From the NCBI GenBank assembly GCA_031555935.1, contig JAVBTX010000027.1:16312-80311 (forward strand): 64,000 nucleotides of DNA. The letters are read 5' to 3'. The translations under genes were made by a program, and so were the position numbers. The notes below the pieces were generated by a model, which made no database searches, was not told the DNA's origin, and was given only the letters and a program-made list of their open reading frames with translations. Shown piece by piece: positions 33,826 through 43,049 of the stretch (positions are counted from its first letter, which is position 1; every line of letters starts with the position of its first letter). Source of the stretch: Roseburia_C sp031555935 (lineage in GTDB: Bacteria; Bacillota; Clostridia; Lachnospirales; Lachnospiraceae).

Positions 33826-34716
33826 CTACTCCTTTATGTCAAAATTGCGATTATCTTTTTTAGATTTCTTATCTATATTCGCATGTTTCTTTTGTTTTTT
33901 CAAGCGATTGTATTCATATTTTGTCCAAACGCCTGAATATAATATATTTCTTAGTATGTCTGCATGAAGCAAAATTGGCAATCGCTCAAAGGATTTGGCA
34001 CATTCTGACATCATGCTAGTCAGCATTAGGCGACAAAATATGTCAACGTCTTTTTCGCTTTCCGCTAAAACCGGAATCAGTGGATTGTAGGCATTTTTCT
34101 TGCGGTCTTCCTCCAAATCTTCATAGGCATCCATCAGGTAAATAAATTTCCCCATGTAAAAGCCCATGCAGCGCAATTCCTCTGCCCACATATCTTCCTT
34201 CCAGGCAAATATTTCACCAAGCATCGTTCCTGTCAGTCCGGCAATGGCATCCAGGTTGGTTTCTTTTCGTTTCTCGGCCTGGTCTAACTGCTCCATGTAT
34301 TCCTCGACCGCCTTCACCTGACGAGGATATTTAGCCATAATTCGCCCATAATCCTTGTCCAGCATTCTGGCAAAAGCCTTCTTGGTATATGATTTCTCGT
34401 CCTTCCAATCATCTTCAAAGTTCTGATAGGACAGGATAATATTCATATCTGCGGCATACTTCGTTGCTTCATTGATATACGACGTGCGCTTTTTCATCGG
34501 ATGAAGTGCACAAGTATATTCTTGCGACTGATTCTCACTTTCATACAATCCGGTCAGTAATACAACCAGAAAGGTCATATCATAATTCAGGAGCATCTGC
34601 CCCTTTGTCCCTGCCGTTTCCTTTAGCTGACGGCAAAGTCCACAGTAATACGACTGATATATCGTTTTATTTTCATCGGATAATTCTTTTTGATTGATAT
34701 TGATATATCCAAACAT
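33826..34716 (-). CDS. DUF5685-like protein of unknown function
   Basis: 296 residues, mostly helical, no signal peptide. Start MFGYININQKELSDE is followed by YQSYYCGLCRQLKE (a CxxC near residues 25-28), a later Cys in YTCALHPM, and Asp/Glu-rich helices (LMDAYEDLEEDRKKNAYNP). The pattern fits the DUF5685 family, common in Clostridia; a DxxxD-type motif in YLMDAYEDLEED recalls prenyl-synthase-like helical bundles, which is only a resemblance. Next to a J-domain gene with a 3-nt gap, so the two products may work together. Confidence 0.75.
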   Translation of the reverse strand: MFGYININQKELSDENKTIYQSYYCGLCRQLKETAGTKGQMLLNYDMTFLVVLLTGLYESENQSQEYTCALHPMKKRTSYINEATKYAADMNIILSYQNFEDDWKDEKSYTKKAFARMLDKDYGRIMAKYPRQVKAVEEYMEQLDQAEKRKETNLDAIAGLTGTMLGEIFAWKEDMWAEELRCMGFYMGKFIYLMDAYEDLEEDRKKNAYNPLIPVLAESEKDVDIFCRLMLTSMMSECAKSFERLPILLHADILRNILYSGVWTKYEYNRLKKQKKHANIDKKSKKDNRNFDIKE

Positions 34717-34754
34717 TTACTGTTTTCCTCCTAATCCCATTTACCCATCATCCT

Positions 34755-35186
34755 TTAACTCTTTTTAATAAATTCGTACTTACAGCGCGGACAGGTAATA
34801 CTGATTTTGCCTTTTCCACGTGGTACCCGAACCCGTTGTTTACAACCTGGACATTTAAAAAAGCGATATTCCTTCCGCTGGGAAAATCGTTTTTTGAATG
34901 CCTGCCATTTGGCCACCAGCTTATATCTGGCATTCAGGTATTTTTGATTCTGTGCATACATCTTTGAGATATTGCGGCTAAACATACGATAGTATGTATA
35001 AACGAGGATTACCACTGCTGCTAAATAAAACGGATTCCATCTCGTAAACATCGATAAGACCATAAATACGATTGCAATAATCAAATACATCCGCGATAAC
35101 TGGTCTGCCCCATATCTTCCTGTCATAAATTGTCTTAATTTTTCTTTCAAATCGACACCTTCTTCATTTTCTTTTAAGACAATCAT
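34755..35186 (-). CDS. Membrane protein with C-terminal zinc ribbon
   Basis: 143 residues from the ATG at 35186 (AAGGAG 4-5 nt upstream). Two membrane segments at about 33-49 and 52-68, a basic cytoplasmic linker (69-108), and a zinc ribbon CPGC then CPRC (about 112-135, preceded by FFK and VPRGKGKIS). No named family. Heads the small unit with the DUF5685-like and DnaJ genes. Confidence 0.7.
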   Translation of the reverse strand: MIVLKENEEGVDLKEKLRQFMTGRYGADQLSRMYLIIAIVFMVLSMFTRWNPFYLAAVVILVYTYYRMFSRNISKMYAQNQKYLNARYKLVAKWQAFKKRFSQRKEYRFFKCPGCKQRVRVPRGKGKISITCPRCKYEFIKKS

Positions 35187-35259
35187 AATTCTCCTTGCCC
35201 TCGCCGTCAACAGAGTTATTGTCTTTTTAGAAACAATTTATACTTTCGTTAGAAATTAA

Positions 35260-35291
35260 GCAAGCCAGCTTCAAAATCGAAGTCGGCTTGC
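35260..35291 (-). terminator. Hairpin after the pilus operon, probable terminator
   Basis: About 14-bp imperfect stem (GCAAGCC...GGCTTGC, two wobble pairs and one mismatch), 16 nt after the stop of the last pilus-locus gene. Only TTAATTT follows on the minus strand, so termination strength is uncertain. Confidence 0.55.
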
Positions 35292-35306
35292 CTGCATAAT
35301 ACAATT

Positions 35307-38300
35307 TTAGTCTAAATCAAACAATGTTGTCTTGATAAATTCCAGTGAAGCTTCCGCCGCTGGTGCTGGATTCCCACCATTTTCCTTACCATAGGAATCG
35401 CCGTAGTAATCAAATGAACTGGCAATATGCACCTTAATCCGAAAACTGCCGCTGGTCAAAAGCTGCTGCAATTTCGTACCATTCATATTGTGAATCGTGG
35501 CTTTGTAAACATTACCACTATTTAGTCCTGTAATTCGATTATTCCCTGCCTGTGACACGGTTTCCTGACTAACTGCCGAGGTCGTAATATAAACGGAACC
35601 ATCACCATTATCTGTCGTTGGTATGACTTCACCATCACCAAAGGAATAGTTCGCCGTAATAGTCTTTTTCGAGGTCACCAGGTTTGGTTCAGATACCAGA
35701 TAGTAGAATGTAAATTCGCTATCCAAGCCCTTCTCGCCGATTGTTGTATCATATGGCAGATATTCGTATTTCTGTTCTTCAGCGGTTCGCTCACTGCCAG
35801 AGAGAATCGTTACGGTTGGGTTTTTAATACCAATCTTGTAGGCTGCGACAATCGTATTAAAAAATAATCGCTTCTCTTCCACATTGTTTACCGTGCTATG
35901 CCCAACACCGGAATACATTACGTTTCCAATACTGTAAATGTAGTAGTTATTGCGCACGTCATTTGGTGATGCCGTATATACGTTTTTAGAGTTATTGCTG
36001 GTGGAAGACAGACAGTACCAGACCACGATGTCACTGTTGCTGTCGCCATCTAAATCTTCTTCCATATCTAACTGATAATACTGATAATGCGTGTCTGCAA
36101 TCGTAATCTCGGTTCCAATTTCGTATGGATAGTGAGTTATCTGGCCATCGTTGACCTGAGTCGCCCGCATATTGCCAATCTGCCCCATTGCTGCGCCATC
36201 TGAAGAATTTGGCACCCACATAATGTTCCACGGCATATATTTATTAAATGCATAGCTGCTGATGGCATGATTGTTGCGATAGTTAAAGTTAATTGCGCCG
36301 TAAGTATACCCCTGCGTCTCACCATAAGACTGACTGCGTCCCGAGCCAGCTACATATGCAATATCTTTATCGGCACCTAAGGATGCTGATGCAAGCCCGG
36401 TTGGCAATACCCCGCCGGCTTCAGCAGAAGTATCAATCGTTCCGATGGTATCCGTCACTTTTCCATTTGCATCCGTTACTTGCTGCAAATCCAAGACCTG
36501 ACCTTGTCGTAAAAACTGATATCGCACCTTGGCTAACTCCGGTTCTGAGGACGTTTTCTCGCTGTAAGTAATGCCATAGCGGTCCATCGCCAAGATATTT
36601 CGCAGTTTATTGTTAATGTTATATCCCCAGTGAGCTTCGGTGCCGTCGGGAGCATTGGTATAACCCGATGAGCCGCTCAATCCATAAACTGTATAATTGC
36701 CCGCCAAATCATAAGCATACGTTTTGGCAGTTGGTGAATTGATAAACGAGGTTAAGTCATGAGTGAACAAGACACTCCGCCCACTGTTAATGAAGTCCTC
36801 CAAGGCATCTAGTGCATGATTTACGTTTGAAATATCAGTATAACTATCCTCAAAACCAAAAATCAGCATGTCATAATCCTTCAGCTTATCAAAAGAAGTC
36901 ATATTATTCTGAAAACCAGCTGGTGTAGTCGTAACGATTTCAAACTTAATTCCCTCAGCTTGGGCAAATTTAGAAATATAATTCTTCATATCCCCATCGG
37001 TACTAAGGTCCCAGTTATTATTATTTCCCTTAATCTGTAATACCTTAACTATTTGCTGGTCGCTATTATCGCCCTTCGACACAACAGTATAACCGACCTT
37101 TGAGGTACGAATATAGGCGTTGCTATTCTGGCAGATTTCCAGCTTCCAGGTTAAGATGCCCCGATAAGCACTTGGAATCTGCTTTTCAAGAATATATTCT
37201 TCGCCACTTGTCAGTGTATACAGACCATCACTGTTCTTCGCAGGTTCTTTTCCTTTGCTATCCAAAATCAGGCAATCCGACATAATCTCGGAGTAACTCT
37301 CATTCGAAACAAATTTTCCATCGGCATTCATATCAAAATAGAGCTTCGGCGTGTATTTGGTTCGTGTTTGATTACCAATTGAGCTGTTTACGGAAATCTT
37401 CATGCGGATTGTATAGCTGCCCGTCTTGGCGGCACTATTCATATCAATCTGCATGACCTGGTTGCCATAGCTGTTCGTGCTGGTAAGCTCTGTCCCTTTG
37501 TTTAATGCCTTATCCTCTGGAATTGTGCCATCGTTTGGATTAAATAAGGTTAAATTTAGCTTTGGCATATTGATATAGTAATGAAACAGACCCTCTTTTT
37601 CGATTTTACCATTCTTTACATCAAAGACATTATCTTGGCCCTGACATGCTTCCATAAATTGATATAACACGGAAGAATTATCCAGTAACGCGGTATTGAT
37701 TTGCCCCGCTTCATCATAGAAACCTTCGGCGTAAACTATCGGATATTTTGCTCCCAGATATTCTACTAAATCGGTATATTTTGTCTGTGTAATATCATTT
37801 CCAGCAAAACGATATACCCCAACATTGCCAACATTTACCGAAATGGACTGGCGTGCAGAGCTATTTGCCGGATTATTATAACTGAAACTTTTTATTTCTT
37901 TGAGCTTTGTCACTAATTTGCCTTGTTCATTTTTTTCAGTTCGAAAACCGTAGGCATCAAGTGGATTTTCCGTGCCAGCGGTATTTCCGCTTCCATAAAC
38001 CTCAAATTCATATACCGAAAATCCATAACCTGTTCCTCGTTTAATGCAATTCAGCTTTATATAGCGGGCTGAAACCGAATTAAAATTCCGTTCTTCATTG
38101 CCGCCTCTGGCATCATTTACTTCAAATACTTGCTGCCAATTTTTATTATCATTTGATACTAAAATCTGATACCGAGATGCATAGGCATTTTCCCATGATA
38201 TTTTTACCTTTGAAACATTATATGATGCTCCCAAATCCACCGTTAGCCACTGGTTATCGGCAGCGATAGATGCCCAACGTGAGCCAGTATTACCATCTAC

Positions 38301-40346
38301 GGCGTAAGATGCATCATAGTAATCTACCTCTCTGGAAGAAGCCGTTGCTGTCTTATTATAAGCAAGATTTCCATTCGTTGCCAACGGTTCATAACTATAA
38401 AAGAAGTTAGAACTCTTATTTTGTACATGGTCCGTATCCAGTAAGCCTGCTAAAATCGGCCGGCGAAGGACTGCATCGCCAGTGTGGGTATAAACCAATC
38501 CATCCATCATCGTATCATTATGGACTGTGCCGCCACTACTGTCACGATTCATATAGTCGCCATTATAACCTAGTCCAAAATAAACCAAATCATATTCTGT
38601 ATTTAAATCTTCGATTTTACCGATAAACTCTGCGCTCGTCATCCGTGTAATCGTAATATTTTCTTTGGCAATTCCGGTCCATTCCGCTACCTTGCTCTTA
38701 GTTAAAGCTCTGCTATCCGTGGTATCCTTATTAGCCGACAAATACAAATCTCCCATTGCCGGTTCAATATCGAGTACATGCAGACTCTCCTTTTGACTAA
38801 AGGTTCTTTCATTTTTGTAGTTGATAATGAACTGAATCGCAGTTGCTTTGCTAATTCCGGTGTCTAACAATTCGTCACCGGTCCGCAGCGAATTTTCCTG
38901 CCAAATCAAGCTTTCTACCGCTTCAAATCCGGCGGCTACTTCTTCCTCTGACATTTGTTCGGTCAAATTTTGAAAAAATGGCTGGCGTTCCCCATTATCA
39001 GTGAGCGTATTGATCATATAAACATTCTGATTTACACCATTCGCAGCAGACTCGACCGCCTCTAATTCCGTAACCTGATCATTATTATCATCGTCTGGAT
39101 ACATCATGGCACTTGGCCACAAGGTCTCAACCAAATCGTAAATATCTGACTCACCCAATAATCCCAGTGAATTCACCCATAATGAGAAATCGATCATGCA
39201 AGGTGTTTTGCCCTCAACCATTTTTCTGATTGTTTCAATCGCCGCTTTATTATCAACCCGCTCGCCGCTACTCGTTAACCCATATTGACAATCTCCCAGC
39301 TCCGTATCACCACTGATATAAATAAAATCCACCTTTGAGATATCAGTGCTTGCTAACTCAGATTCTGTGACTGTCTGTACCTCTATTTTTAAATTGTCCT
39401 CTGCCTGTGCACAAAGAATCTGCGTCGCAAACCAGTTTTTATTTGTAATTCCGCCCTTATAATGAATCTGTCCAATCTGCACGCTGCAGCTCTGATTCTG
39501 TGGATTTTCTTCACTAATTTCACCCGGCAGAAAGTCGAAGTCGCCGTCTGCGCCGACATATAAATACGGCATTTCACTATCTAATTCTGCCATATACAGG
39601 CTTGATGCGGAATCCGCTCCATAATAAGAGAAACTGGAAATATAGTAGTAGGTTGCTCCTGCCTTTGGATTGGTCACTGGTACATAGTATCCACCTGCTT
39701 TATGCTCATATGGCTGGTTATATGGTGCGTAATCAAACAGTGGCTTGGTGGATTCAAACTCAACATAGTAGTCCCCCGCCGTATTATAGGAAAAACCAAC
39801 TACATTAGCTGTATACAAGCCCTCTTGTTCTTCATTTACCACATAATTACCATCCAAGGTTACCGTCTCATACAAGTCTTCCGAGAACAACATAATCTGA
39901 CTATCATCCGTTGAAACTTCATCCAGAAAATAGCTTTCCTGATATTCCGTTGCCATCAATGGCCCATTTTCGCCACACAATCCAGTGTCTGTTAACTGCT
40001 GAATCAGATTGTTCATATAAGCAATTCGATTCTCACTCGTGTTTGCCACTGTCTCTTTATTTTCTTCCAGATACGAAATCAGACGGTCTTGAAAATAGTA
40101 CGGCTCATATCCCTCACATAGGTAACCGATTTCTCCCTTTGCGCCATCTGGTACTATTTCCAAAATACGATAACTTTCTCCCGCGGATACTTTTTCTGCC
40201 ACGACTGTTTCGACACCAGAGAAAATGCCATATGCCTGTATCTCTAACGGTCTGGTCAAAACTCCAATTAAGGTTACCAGAGTCATCATAACGGCCAGAA
40301 TTCCCGATATTCTTTTTTTATTCCAAAACGCTTTTCTGCTAGCCAT
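35307..40346 (-). CDS. Very large secreted protein with DUF5057-like regions and F5/8C (discoidin) domain; possible pilus-tip adhesin
   Basis: 1679 residues. Signal peptide at residues 1-38 (basic KAFWNKKR, core ILAVMMTLVTLIGVLT). The N-terminal half (about 55-640) has alternating strands and a motif resembling family DUF5057. Residues about 655-785 form a clear F5/8 type C domain (NLAYNKTATASSREV, DGNTGSRWAS, QWLTVDLGASYNVSKVKISW, RYIKLNCI), a fold that binds glycans or phospholipids. Residues about 1095-1560 (VKVLQIKGNNNNWDLS, DYDMLIFGFEDSY, SGRSVLFTHDLTSF) resemble DUF5057. No LPXTG, SLH or C-terminal anchor is seen. It is the last gene of the pilus operon, 13 nt after the PilW-like gene, where pilY1 stands in Gram-negatives. 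Tip role is inference. Confidence 0.75.
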   Translation of the reverse strand: MASRKAFWNKKRISGILAVMMTLVTLIGVLTRPLEIQAYGIFSGVETVVAEKVSAGESYRILEIVPDGAKGEIGYLCEGYEPYYFQDRLISYLEENKETVANTSENRIAYMNNLIQQLTDTGLCGENGPLMATEYQESYFLDEVSTDDSQIMLFSEDLYETVTLDGNYVVNEEQEGLYTANVVGFSYNTAGDYYVEFESTKPLFDYAPYNQPYEHKAGGYYVPVTNPKAGATYYYISSFSYYGADSASSLYMAELDSEMPYLYVGADGDFDFLPGEISEENPQNQSCSVQIGQIHYKGGITNKNWFATQILCAQAEDNLKIEVQTVTESELASTDISKVDFIYISGDTELGDCQYGLTSSGERVDNKAAIETIRKMVEGKTPCMIDFSLWVNSLGLLGESDIYDLVETLWPSAMMYPDDDNNDQVTELEAVESAANGVNQNVYMINTLTDNGERQPFFQNLTEQMSEEEVAAGFEAVESLIWQENSLRTGDELLDTGISKATAIQFIINYKNERTFSQKESLHVLDIEPAMGDLYLSANKDTTDSRALTKSKVAEWTGIAKENITITRMTSAEFIGKIEDLNTEYDLVYFGLGYNGDYMNRDSSGGTVHNDTMMDGLVYTHTGDAVLRRPILAGLLDTDHVQNKSSNFFYSYEPLATNGNLAYNKTATASSREVDYYDASYAVDGNTGSRWASIAADNQWLTVDLGASYNVSKVKISWENAYASRYQILVSNDNKNWQQVFEVNDARGGNEERNFNSVSARYIKLNCIKRGTGYGFSVYEFEVYGSGNTAGTENPLDAYGFRTEKNEQGKLVTKLKEIKSFSYNNPANSSARQSISVNVGNVGVYRFAGNDITQTKYTDLVEYLGAKYPIVYAEGFYDEAGQINTALLDNSSVLYQFMEACQGQDNVFDVKNGKIEKEGLFHYYINMPKLNLTLFNPNDGTIPEDKALNKGTELTSTNSYGNQVMQIDMNSAAKTGSYTIRMKISVNSSIGNQTRTKYTPKLYFDMNADGKFVSNESYSEIMSDCLILDSKGKEPAKNSDGLYTLTSGEEYILEKQIPSAYRGILTWKLEICQNSNAYIRTSKVGYTVVSKGDNSDQQIVKVLQIKGNNNNWDLSTDGDMKNYISKFAQAEGIKFEIVTTTPAGFQNNMTSFDKLKDYDMLIFGFEDSYTDISNVNHALDALEDFINSGRSVLFTHDLTSFINSPTAKTYAYDLAGNYTVYGLSGSSGYTNAPDGTEAHWGYNINNKLRNILAMDRYGITYSEKTSSEPELAKVRYQFLRQGQVLDLQQVTDANGKVTDTIGTIDTSAEAGGVLPTGLASASLGADKDIAYVAGSGRSQSYGETQGYTYGAINFNYRNNHAISSYAFNKYMPWNIMWVPNSSDGAAMGQIGNMRATQVNDGQITHYPYEIGTEITIADTHYQYYQLDMEEDLDGDSNSDIVVWYCLSSTSNNSKNVYTASPNDVRNNYYIYSIGNVMYSGVGHSTVNNVEEKRLFFNTIVAAYKIGIKNPTVTILSGSERTAEEQKYEYLPYDTTIGEKGLDSEFTFYYLVSEPNLVTSKKTITANYSFGDGEVIPTTDNGDGSVYITTSAVSQETVSQAGNNRITGLNSGNVYKATIHNMNGTKLQQLLTSGSFRIKVHIASSFDYYGDSYGKENGGNPAPAAEASLEFIKTTLFDLD

Positions 40347-40359
40347 TTAATCTCTCCAC

Positions 40360-42447
40360 TTATTTCGCCCTCAACTCATTCACCAGGTTCATTACACTCT
40401 TTTTTTCCATAATCGAGAAAGCACCATTACCATAATCATTTACAATTTTCACTTCTTTGGCAATAATTACGCCTCGTACAAAGCCTTCATTTGTCTCGAT
40501 TTCAACCGTTCCCTCCGGTGCATAGATAATACCGTCAAAATAGAAGGAACCCCAGTTTACATATAACTTATGATTTCCCTTGATGTAAATAATCAAGTCC
40601 TTCCCTGATGTAATATCATTGCAACTAAAGTTCAAATCATTTTCAGAAACAATAATCTCTGGGACGGTTATTTTTGACTCAGCACCAATCGTACAACCCG
40701 CGCCGCTGGTGGTATTGATATACCATTTATTGGACTTCGGACCATTATCAAAGGCGGTCGATGAATAGTAGGAGGTTTCCGTTAGCTCCTCATAATCCGT
40801 CATTAAGCTCATGATTCCAACCGATAAATCGGTCAATTGTGCTGTTGAATCAACAATGTGCACTGGCCCCCGCGGAGTCAGCCGCCAATTAAATAGATTT
40901 TCTGCCTTTTTTAAGGATGTCGTTTCGATTAAGTATGGAAAATCATAATCGGTATACACATGAATCGTGATTTCTGCGTAGTTGTACCAACCATCTGGAT
41001 TTATCGTCGCCCGTAAATGAATTTCGCCTTCTTCCGAAGTATCGGCCACTTGAATCGTTGCCGCTTCCTCCAGCGTTCCGCTTGTTGTGACACTGTATGC
41101 AAGCTCTCGCGCTTCACTGCTTTCATCACTCCAATAGCGTCTCTTTTGACTGTCACTTCCATAAAAATTGTTCAGCATCGTTGCAACCGTGATACTCTCA
41201 CCGGCTTTGACCCAATATTCGTTTGCTCCAACAAAGCTAAAATTCCCGCTTATATGTCCATTATCGCTGGCATCTTTGACATGAATAACTACCGAATCGG
41301 TATAATCATTGCCATCGACCCGACCGGATATCGTAATCCGATATGTTCCAACCCTATATCCAGTGGAAATTTTGGCCGCATGAAATGCCGGTATCTGTTC
41401 CAGGGTCGCCCCCGTTGCCCCATCAATACTCTCTATATTCCAGTTAACATCACCAGTTAACTCACCATTCACCCTTGCATATAAGAAAACTTTCATATAG
41501 GTATAAGTATAATAATCCCGAATCGTTCCTAAGGTCAGCTTATCCTGATATTTCAACTTAACGGATACCAGACCCGTTCCCGACTTCGTGCTATCCTGTA
41601 CTGAGGTTGCCCGAACTGTCAGCTCTCTCGCTTTCTCATCACTGCCAACCCACAGTCTTCCCGATGCTTCAATGGTTGTCAAGGCTGATGTATTGCCCTC
41701 AACTGACCAAGTCACCTCCTGAGATGGACTATTTGTTCCATATACGACTGCCTGAAAGGTTTTTCGGCCATTCTTTTCTATTTCCGAAATCTGCGGTACC
41801 ACCTTGACGCTGGTTACCGTTGATTCTAGCACCGGTGGGACAAACCCCTCCGGCATCTCATTGACCACTACTTTATTTCGTAGATTAACCGTATTTTGTG
41901 CTTCATACTCCCGACCGGTAATCAGCAGACTAACGGCCATCTTAACCTGGTTCTTGCTTTCGACGTCAGTCAAATCCGCCGCAAAATATGTGACATTGGT
42001 GGCCAATGCCTGCTCTAACACATCACTGACTTTATTTCCGGCACTATCTATTTTTTCCCGTTTGTAAGTAATTGTTTCCGCTGATTTTTGCCAGAAAATT
42101 GTCTCCAGGGTCATCCCGCTTTCCGCATTCTTATAAATCTCCAAACGCTTTGTCGCGAAATCAGTTGTGCCGCCGGTATATTGGTCATCACACAACACCT
42201 CTGTTCCTGGTCCAGTCTCGACAGTATCAACAAAATAACGCAAGGATGCATCGGTATCGACAACATAGTTATATAACTGTGCTAAAACGATTTGAGCATC
42301 TTCCTGCATATCCGCCTCTTTTACGGCTTTTCCATATGTCCTTGTACTAACCATCAGAAAACTGACTACCATTGTTCCAACAATTGCGATTACGGCCATT
42401 GCCACAAGCAGTTCAACTAATGTGAAGCCACGGTTTTTTTTGTTCAT
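40360..42447 (-). CDS. Large PilW-like prepilin protein with Ig-like insert
   Basis: 695 residues from MNKKNRGFTLVELL at 42447 (AAGGGGGC upstream); the open frame to 42555 is not used. Class III prepilin signal: cleavage after Gly7, Phe+1, Glu+5, then a hydrophobic helix. The body is far larger than usual minor pilins (about 200-350 residues). Residues about 200-290 look like a bacterial Ig-like (Big_2-type) domain (VPQISEIEKNGRKTFQAVV, EVTWSVEGN, IEASGRLWV), with further beta-rich parts behind. Secreted through prepilin peptidase and likely built into the pilus tip complex. 13 nt after the GspH-like gene. Confidence 0.82.
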   Translation of the reverse strand: MNKKNRGFTLVELLVAMAVIAIVGTMVVSFLMVSTRTYGKAVKEADMQEDAQIVLAQLYNYVVDTDASLRYFVDTVETGPGTEVLCDDQYTGGTTDFATKRLEIYKNAESGMTLETIFWQKSAETITYKREKIDSAGNKVSDVLEQALATNVTYFAADLTDVESKNQVKMAVSLLITGREYEAQNTVNLRNKVVVNEMPEGFVPPVLESTVTSVKVVPQISEIEKNGRKTFQAVVYGTNSPSQEVTWSVEGNTSALTTIEASGRLWVGSDEKARELTVRATSVQDSTKSGTGLVSVKLKYQDKLTLGTIRDYYTYTYMKVFLYARVNGELTGDVNWNIESIDGATGATLEQIPAFHAAKISTGYRVGTYRITISGRVDGNDYTDSVVIHVKDASDNGHISGNFSFVGANEYWVKAGESITVATMLNNFYGSDSQKRRYWSDESSEARELAYSVTTSGTLEEAATIQVADTSEEGEIHLRATINPDGWYNYAEITIHVYTDYDFPYLIETTSLKKAENLFNWRLTPRGPVHIVDSTAQLTDLSVGIMSLMTDYEELTETSYYSSTAFDNGPKSNKWYINTTSGAGCTIGAESKITVPEIIVSENDLNFSCNDITSGKDLIIYIKGNHKLYVNWGSFYFDGIIYAPEGTVEIETNEGFVRGVIIAKEVKIVNDYGNGAFSIMEKKSVMNLVNELRAK

Positions 42448-42460
42448 AGCTGCCCCCTTT

Positions 42461-43042
42461 CTAGGAAATTTCATTTTTTCCGGTTGCCGAATAGATAACA
42501 ATCTGCTTACTCTTGTCACCACTTGTAATGGTAATTCCAGTATAATAGGCTTCAAATCCGCCGACTGTAACCTTTTTTATTTCACCGGTACTGCGGTTAA
42601 ATAGTAACTGCGCCGCCGATGTCATCTGTAAGCGGTTGGTCTGGTCGGTCAAAGTCACTGGTGATATCACCGTTCCATCGGTTCCAATATATTCCATTTC
42701 AAGAACAATACTGCCATTACCAAGTGCTACGGTCTGGACAATATTATCATCCTCTAGTTGATAAATCCCCAACGTACTATCATAGCAGGCATTTTCAATC
42801 ATTGATGCATAATAGGTACCGTCAAGCTTGTAAATTATCATTCCTGACAAATTTCCCTTGCTCATCGTCTGCACCATTGTTTTATTTAACGTTGTACTAA
42901 CTGTTTCAGCACATTTATTCACTCTCCAGCCGTGGTTTGCGCCCGTTCCCCAAATAGCAACCGTAAGAAGAATTCCCAACATACCAATTACAATAATTAA
43001 TTCGACCAGCGAAAAGCCTTTATTTTCTTTCATATTGTTCAC
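42461..43042 (-). CDS. GspH/FimU-like minor prepilin
   Basis: 193 residues from a GTG at 43042 with AGGA 5 nt before; the ATG three codons on (43033) is too far from that site. Prepilin signal KENKGFSLVELIIVIGML with Glu at +5. The C-terminal part is beta-rich (GTDGTVISPVTLT, QLLFNRSTGEIKKVTVGG), as in pseudopilin GspH or FimU. Starts 7 nt after the stop of the PilX-like gene; likely a minor pilin in the tip complex. Confidence 0.82.
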   Translation of the reverse strand: MNNMKENKGFSLVELIIVIGMLGILLTVAIWGTGANHGWRVNKCAETVSTTLNKTMVQTMSKGNLSGMIIYKLDGTYYASMIENACYDSTLGIYQLEDDNIVQTVALGNGSIVLEMEYIGTDGTVISPVTLTDQTNRLQMTSAAQLLFNRSTGEIKKVTVGGFEAYYTGITITSGDKSKQIVIYSATGKNEIS

Positions 43043-43049
43043 ACTGTTC

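Noticed and set aside
39911..40291. 126-codon plus-strand frame in the giant secreted protein gene
   Set aside because: Shadow of the minus-strand gene; composition typical of antisense reading.
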